NCBI GenBank assembly: GCA_003993805.1
Contig: RSEF01000001.1
Location: 78,752,736 to 78,816,735 of the forward strand
Direction of reading: 5' to 3'
DNA from: Himantopus leucocephalus
Taxonomy: Eukaryota; Chordata; Aves; Charadriiformes; Recurvirostridae
Length of the DNA: 64,000 bases
Position numbers and translations under genes: made by a program. Each line of letters begins with the position of its first letter. Position 1 is the stretch's first letter. This document shows positions 59,501 through 64,000 of this stretch, one piece after another. The notes below the pieces were generated by a model, which was not told the DNA's origin, made no database searches, and worked only from the letters and a program-made list of their open reading frames with translations.

Positions 59501-61439
59501 ACCATTAGCGGACCCCAGTGTAATCTGATGCATCTCCTTTCTCTGTATCATTATCAACACGATCCTCCAAAAAGTCTACACATAGTAAAAGTTCCTGTAT
59601 GTCTGCTATATGGAAAGGACATTGCAGACTGTGAAATGCAAGTAAACATTTTTATGAATACCAGTGATGTTTCACATGGAGTGTCTGATACATGCTAAGC
59701 AGCAACCTGTCTTAGGGAATAACTGTTATAAAGGATGGCTATGTGATTAAGGCTAAATTGAGATCAGGTGACTGGTACTTTTTTCCTTTTTCTTTTTGCT
59801 GAGCTATACAACAGCTTATAAATATTCAATCTTGATAAAATACCTGAATGAAAGAGATAACTAAGACTGTGCTACCTCATAAGAGTCTCGTTATGACATA
59901 CCTGAACCTTTTGTTTCACTGACAACCTTCGAGAATCTATTGCAAAATCCAGAGAGAACAGGAGTGAATTGTATTAACACTTAAAATGAAATTAACTGAA
60001 TTTTCTATGTCTTAGAAAACCAGTTATTGCCACTGTCAAGCTGAGCAGGACAGTGCGTGTATAGCCTAGTTCCAGTGCCTAACTAGCAAAATGTGTTTTT
60101 CTTTCACACAAGAGAAGACTTGATTATTTTAAAGTTCTGTATTTCTTAGAAGACAAGTACCTGAATTGCAGTCCAGCGGTGCTCTACGAGTATAACACTG
60201 CAGTGTATCACAAACGAGTTTAACCTTCATTGACTAACAATAGAATTACATCAATAAGCAGCTGAGGTTGCCAGGACTGGTTAGGCTCATTACGTTGACG
60301 CAGCCTATCGCTTTCTGCTACAGGAAACTCACTAATGCCAAGGACAGTCGAAACCATGCTTTAGCGTCTAGTTCCATCAGCCGGAAATGGCACTTGTTTT
60401 CTGACCAGAAAAAAAAAGACAGCATCTTTAACTTCAAAGGAAAACGAGTTTTGAACTGCTTTGCAGTGTAGGGAGCTTTTACCACATTTGGACAGGTGTT
60501 TAAAAAGGCATAAGAACCACCAGTACCTCATGTTGATACATCAGTTAGCGTTACTACCTCTGCTTTACATTTGAAGCTTTGAGGGAAGAGGAAAGACTTG
60601 GCTGTGACTCACAAGTAGGAACATTTACTGTGATTAAATATTTTTTTAATAATGAATTGTTAGAATTCTGCCTACCCCTAACATTAATGTTATATTAGAT
60701 GAAGTGCCTTGGTACCCCCATAATTTGAATACCGCATACAACTTGATTAGACAAGGCCCTACACTGAAATATCTATAATCTTCTGTTGTATCAAATTACT
60801 TGCATCTGCAAAATTAGAGTACAGTTGGATTTCAGTATGACTAATGAATTAATCAGATTTATTGTTTCTGGATGGTAACTACAGCAGGTGGTACTAAAAC
60901 TTCTTCTAAACTCTACTAAACGTGCTCAACAGGACATTTTTACTTTGCTCTCTGTAGTGCCTAAGATGTTTGTAATACAGCCAGCCTTCAAGTTTGTAGC
61001 TTTGTAAACAGCAGACACAAAAAACGATGAGGAACATGATGTGGGCAACTTGTTGATTCTAGAAAGTGTGAATGGAAAGAAGAAGAGGAAAATGTATTTG
61101 GACTTAATTAAAAATCATTTACACCTCTAAGTCAAGAATTTGAAAGTCAATTCATCTGCAAATCTTGGGGATCCTTTTCTTCTGAACTAGTAGATAGCAT
61201 TTCACTCCCAGAATAGTACCAGATGAAAAATAGAGACATTAAAGAGTAACCTGACAGAAATGAGTCAGTAGTTACACAATTACCTTTGACCACTGATGGC
61301 AATGTGACAGAAGTAAAAAAAGACTGAAGAAGCAAAACTCAAATTTTCAAAATATCTGGAAATGTTAAAGGCTCTATATTATACAGGGCTTTGCACCCCT
61401 GAAGCTTACACTAGGCTTCAGTCTGTCACAAGGACTCTT
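56543..61439. other. AT-rich intergenic or intronic DNA, no gene recognised
   Basis: Open frames reach 119 codons (59339-59698, +) without recognisable content. Several minus-strand splice-like signals occur, including a consensus donor AAG|GTAAGT ending at 59379, but I could not assemble an open exon chain. A 12-bp tandem repeat at 57453 is listed separately. Confidence 0.6.
57453..57487. repeat. 12-bp tandem repeat, about three copies
   Basis: GTAGAAACAACC occurs exactly at 57453-57464 and 57465-57476, followed by a diverged partial copy, AAAGAAACAAC. The unit is purine/C-rich (A with C). Confidence 0.8.
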
Positions 61440-63117
61440 CATGGCACTCACGTTTTCTTTGTAAAAAAATTTGCAGCGTAGCTGCAGTCTCACCCTTTGC
61501 AACGAGTCCGTGTAAGCGGTGCCCAGTCTGCTTACCATGAACGTATCAATAAACCAGATAATAGGCCCTACCCAGGTGGAGACGGGACGCAGTCATGGGT
61601 TTAGCAAGCTAAAACCAAAGCAGCTGAAGATTTTCAACTTTCACACTCTCAGACTCATTAGTAACAATCTGCACAACCTGCAGCTGCCCAAATGATTATG
61701 TCAGAGGGGAAATCACTGCTCAGTACCCTAGAGGGTAGGTAAGCCTTCTCCAGAGAGCTCTCAGGAATAACCACGTTTACACCTGAAATTCAAACTCCAC
61801 AGATAGTCCAGTAAGGCACGAAGAAAGTCTTTCAGATTACACGGTCTCTGGGTAGTGTTAGCAGATATCCTAATCCTCTAGTTTGAAAGGCTGGAGAGTC
61901 CCTTCGGTATTCTAGTTGACACTGGGCAATTAGAAAGGTATCCAATTATCAAGCGAACCTAGGATTGCACTTAATGTTTGCTCTGCTTGTTTACCTGCTT
62001 TTAGTAGTCTGGCTGATATCCTGGCATCAAACCTTGCTCAATAAATGCAAATGTGTGCGTTTGTGTGGTTGGNGTTGGTGGGGGGGGGGGGGAGTTATTC
62101 TACCTACTACCCTTGCCTAGTGCTTTGAGTGCAAAGTGCAGTGAGGTGAAATAGGCAAACCCGGGTTACTCCACCTCCGTGAAGGTAGCAAATCCAAAAA
62201 AAGCCGAATATGTGGAGACTTTTGAAGGTTCTGCGTTTGCAAAAATATTACAGACATAAGTTGGTAGTATCTCTGCCAAGATGCTTAGGGCCAATGTGAG
62301 GTCTGGCACACAGAAACGTTGGGTGTTAGGAGTATTTCCTCTCTGGCAAACGTAAGCTGGAGCAACAAGCAGAGCAGTTATTTACTCCTCCTGCTTTGAG
62401 CAAGTCCAAACAAAACTCCCAATTTGTTGAACAGAGCGCAGAAAGTGAAACTAAAATGGGGTTACATGCTTCTCCAGTGAAATACTTATTATTTTCACTG
62501 TATTTCCTTATACAAACATCACTCCTAGAAATCGAGCCAATGTAGAACAGAGCAACACTTGTGTCTCGGCCTCCAGCTCTCTGGCCAACATAAAGCAGAA
62601 AGTTTTGGTAGTTTTCCAGAATACAAAACGCAATGCAGTGCTCAATATTATGTGTGCTAATAGGCAAAAACTGAGTAGAAATTCACGTAACCGCATGCAG
62701 CAATAAACAGCTTTCCAGAGCTGTTCGCTGAGGGTTGGTGTGCCGAATGCAAGCATTGAACACGAATGACTGGGTGAGATGTCCGGTCTTCCTGGAGAGC
62801 AGGAGCACACTACATCTGCACTACTCCTAATTAAAAGACTCGGAGGTGCTACATGCCAGCAACAAAGCTGGACAGCCACATGTAATTTTATATAATCAGA
62901 CTGCCGTGCTCTATTTTGCACAAAATAACCCTCTGTACAGTGGGCTACATGGGAAAGGGGCACTGGAAGACAAGATGGAGAAAACAAGGAGGGCCGGTTA
63001 AGGGGCATGGTTTTCTTTATTTTGTCACTTGGTGGTATTTTACATTTCAGCATTAGGCACGAGCGGCTGAGTCGCACAAGGAGCTGTCGGAGCAATGCAA
63101 CAAATCATCGACTCACC
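61440..63117. other. CpG-richer segment with the longest open frame of the window
   Basis: CpG is visibly more frequent here than in the flanks, for example 61480-61600 and 63056-63130. A 195-codon frame runs on the minus strand (62508-63095) and a 113-codon frame overlaps it (62326-62667). Their translations are Leu/Cys/Ser-rich without any motif, so I do not call a gene. A consensus minus-strand donor, CAG|GTGAGT, ends a would-be exon at 63117. The segment also holds an N at 62073 and a G13 run. A non-coding first exon or promoter region is possible, and an unnamed old repeat is equally so. Confidence 0.35.
62073..62092. repeat. G-rich tract with one ambiguous base
   Basis: An N (62073), GTTGGT and thirteen G follow a GTGTGTGG-type stretch. 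The run length is unreliable. Confidence 0.85.
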
Positions 63118-64000
63118 TGCAGCAACGATAGCAAATTTGCACTAATTTGTGGTAAATATTAGAGGTGGATAATGAAAAAGTAGCACATCAGGAACCAGTG
63201 GCAGTAGAAGGTTTCCAATATACTCATGTGTGTGAAACGGGTGTTATAATACTTTTAAGTGGACAATTAGGATTTTGGGGGAAAGGCAAAAATACCCAAA
63301 TGTGTGCACTTGAACTTTCTGTTCTGGGAATATTGTCTGGCAGCAAACTGCAGGAGCAAGAATCCTTTGTCTTATGTATCACCATGAAGTTTTCCAATTT
63401 TTTTTTTGTGTTTGTTTTCCTATTCAGTGTGGAATAAGAACCTTAAATTATGATATTAAACCTCTGAAATGGCCTTGAAAGCCCCGGGATTCAACAGGGC
63501 ACAGAGGGCAAAATGCATCTGCCAGACTTTCTATTTTTACCTCTTTTAAGCTATTTTAATACCACTTCACTTGGGAAAGAAAACAGAGTCCATTTTACTG
63601 TTAGTAATACATTATTCTGCTCTTCTGATCCTTATGTTTTGCTTTCTAATCACCTACATGTCATGCAGGCCTAATAAATTGGATAAAGGGTATTGATTAC
63701 GCCTCTGTTTTTTGTAGTTAAACCATAGAGTCAATTAATCTGCATTGTGTATTTAGGAAGATAATCAGTTATTAAAATTGAAAGGAGGCAGTCAAAATTA
63801 AACTGAAGAGTATTTCAGCAAATGAGTCCATATCTAGTATATATTCACAAGATTTTCACACAGTTGTGTTTCAAAATAGTAAGCAATGGAAATTATTTGA
63901 GACCTTGAAGAGATGCTGGTTTGATGTTTTACCTGCCTTGCAAATCAGGCAAATGAACGGTTTATCAAGCTTTCCAGGGTTTTGCCATTCATTTAAAAAA
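63118..64000. other. AT-rich DNA, nothing recognised
   Basis: A 90-codon plus frame (63165-63437) has no recognisable content and ends in a T-rich, Phe/Val-rich stretch. I see nothing else in this stretch. Confidence 0.7.

Noticed and set aside
62508..63095. 195-codon minus-strand open frame, the longest in the window
   Set aside because: The translation is Leu/Cys/Ser-rich with no motif or domain, a second overlapping frame is also open, and no splice context supports it as coding. Kept only as a compositional observation.

Overview
The window looks like nuclear DNA of a bird. The evidence is three fragments of the avian non-LTR retrotransposon CR1, recognised by their conserved 3' end and terminal ATTCTRTG octamers (about 31.20-31.26 kb on +, 31.33-31.47 kb on -, and 45.77-46.27 kb on +). 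The DNA is AT-rich, poor in CpG and full of short homopolymer and microsatellite tracts. There are no operons, ribosome binding sites or dense long ORFs, so bacterial or phage models do not apply. A 100-base run of N at 31467-31566 and single Ns next to C or G runs (28953, 37526, 62073) show that it is a draft assembly. I cannot name the species.

I recognise no gene. Almost all open frames of 60-195 codons are what AT-rich vertebrate intergenic or intronic DNA gives by chance. Their translations are rich in Leu, Phe, Ser, Cys and Tyr, and I see no known domain. The best reading is a gene desert or long intron(s), 64 kb long, on a larger chromosome. A few short segments have coding-like translations bounded by good splice sites. 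They are listed as low-confidence candidate exons: 35016-35142 (+), 36039-36125 (-) and a candidate terminal exon with downstream poly(A) signals at 56416-56542 (-). They do not join into one gene model that I can defend.

Layout: 1-16 kb is AT-rich single-copy DNA. At 16.12-16.57 kb a small GC- and CpG-rich island holds a YY1-type motif overlapping a strong-context ATG on the minus strand. 16.6-31.2 kb is AT-rich, with a C-over-G skewed stretch at 19.5-20.0 kb, a pair of competing hairpins at 26.3 kb and a poly-C tract at 28.94 kb. 31.2-31.6 kb is a tail-to-tail CR1 pair running into the assembly gap. 31.6-45.7 kb is AT-rich with simple repeats. 45.77-46.27 kb is a decayed CR1 that lost the middle of its 3' region. 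46.3-61.4 kb is AT-rich again. 61.4-63.1 kb is moderately richer in CpG and carries the longest open frame of the window.

No pathway or previously undescribed system can be supported from the sequence. The most useful leads are the candidate exons, the 16.5 kb CpG/YY1 island, and several exact hairpins and short tandem duplications.
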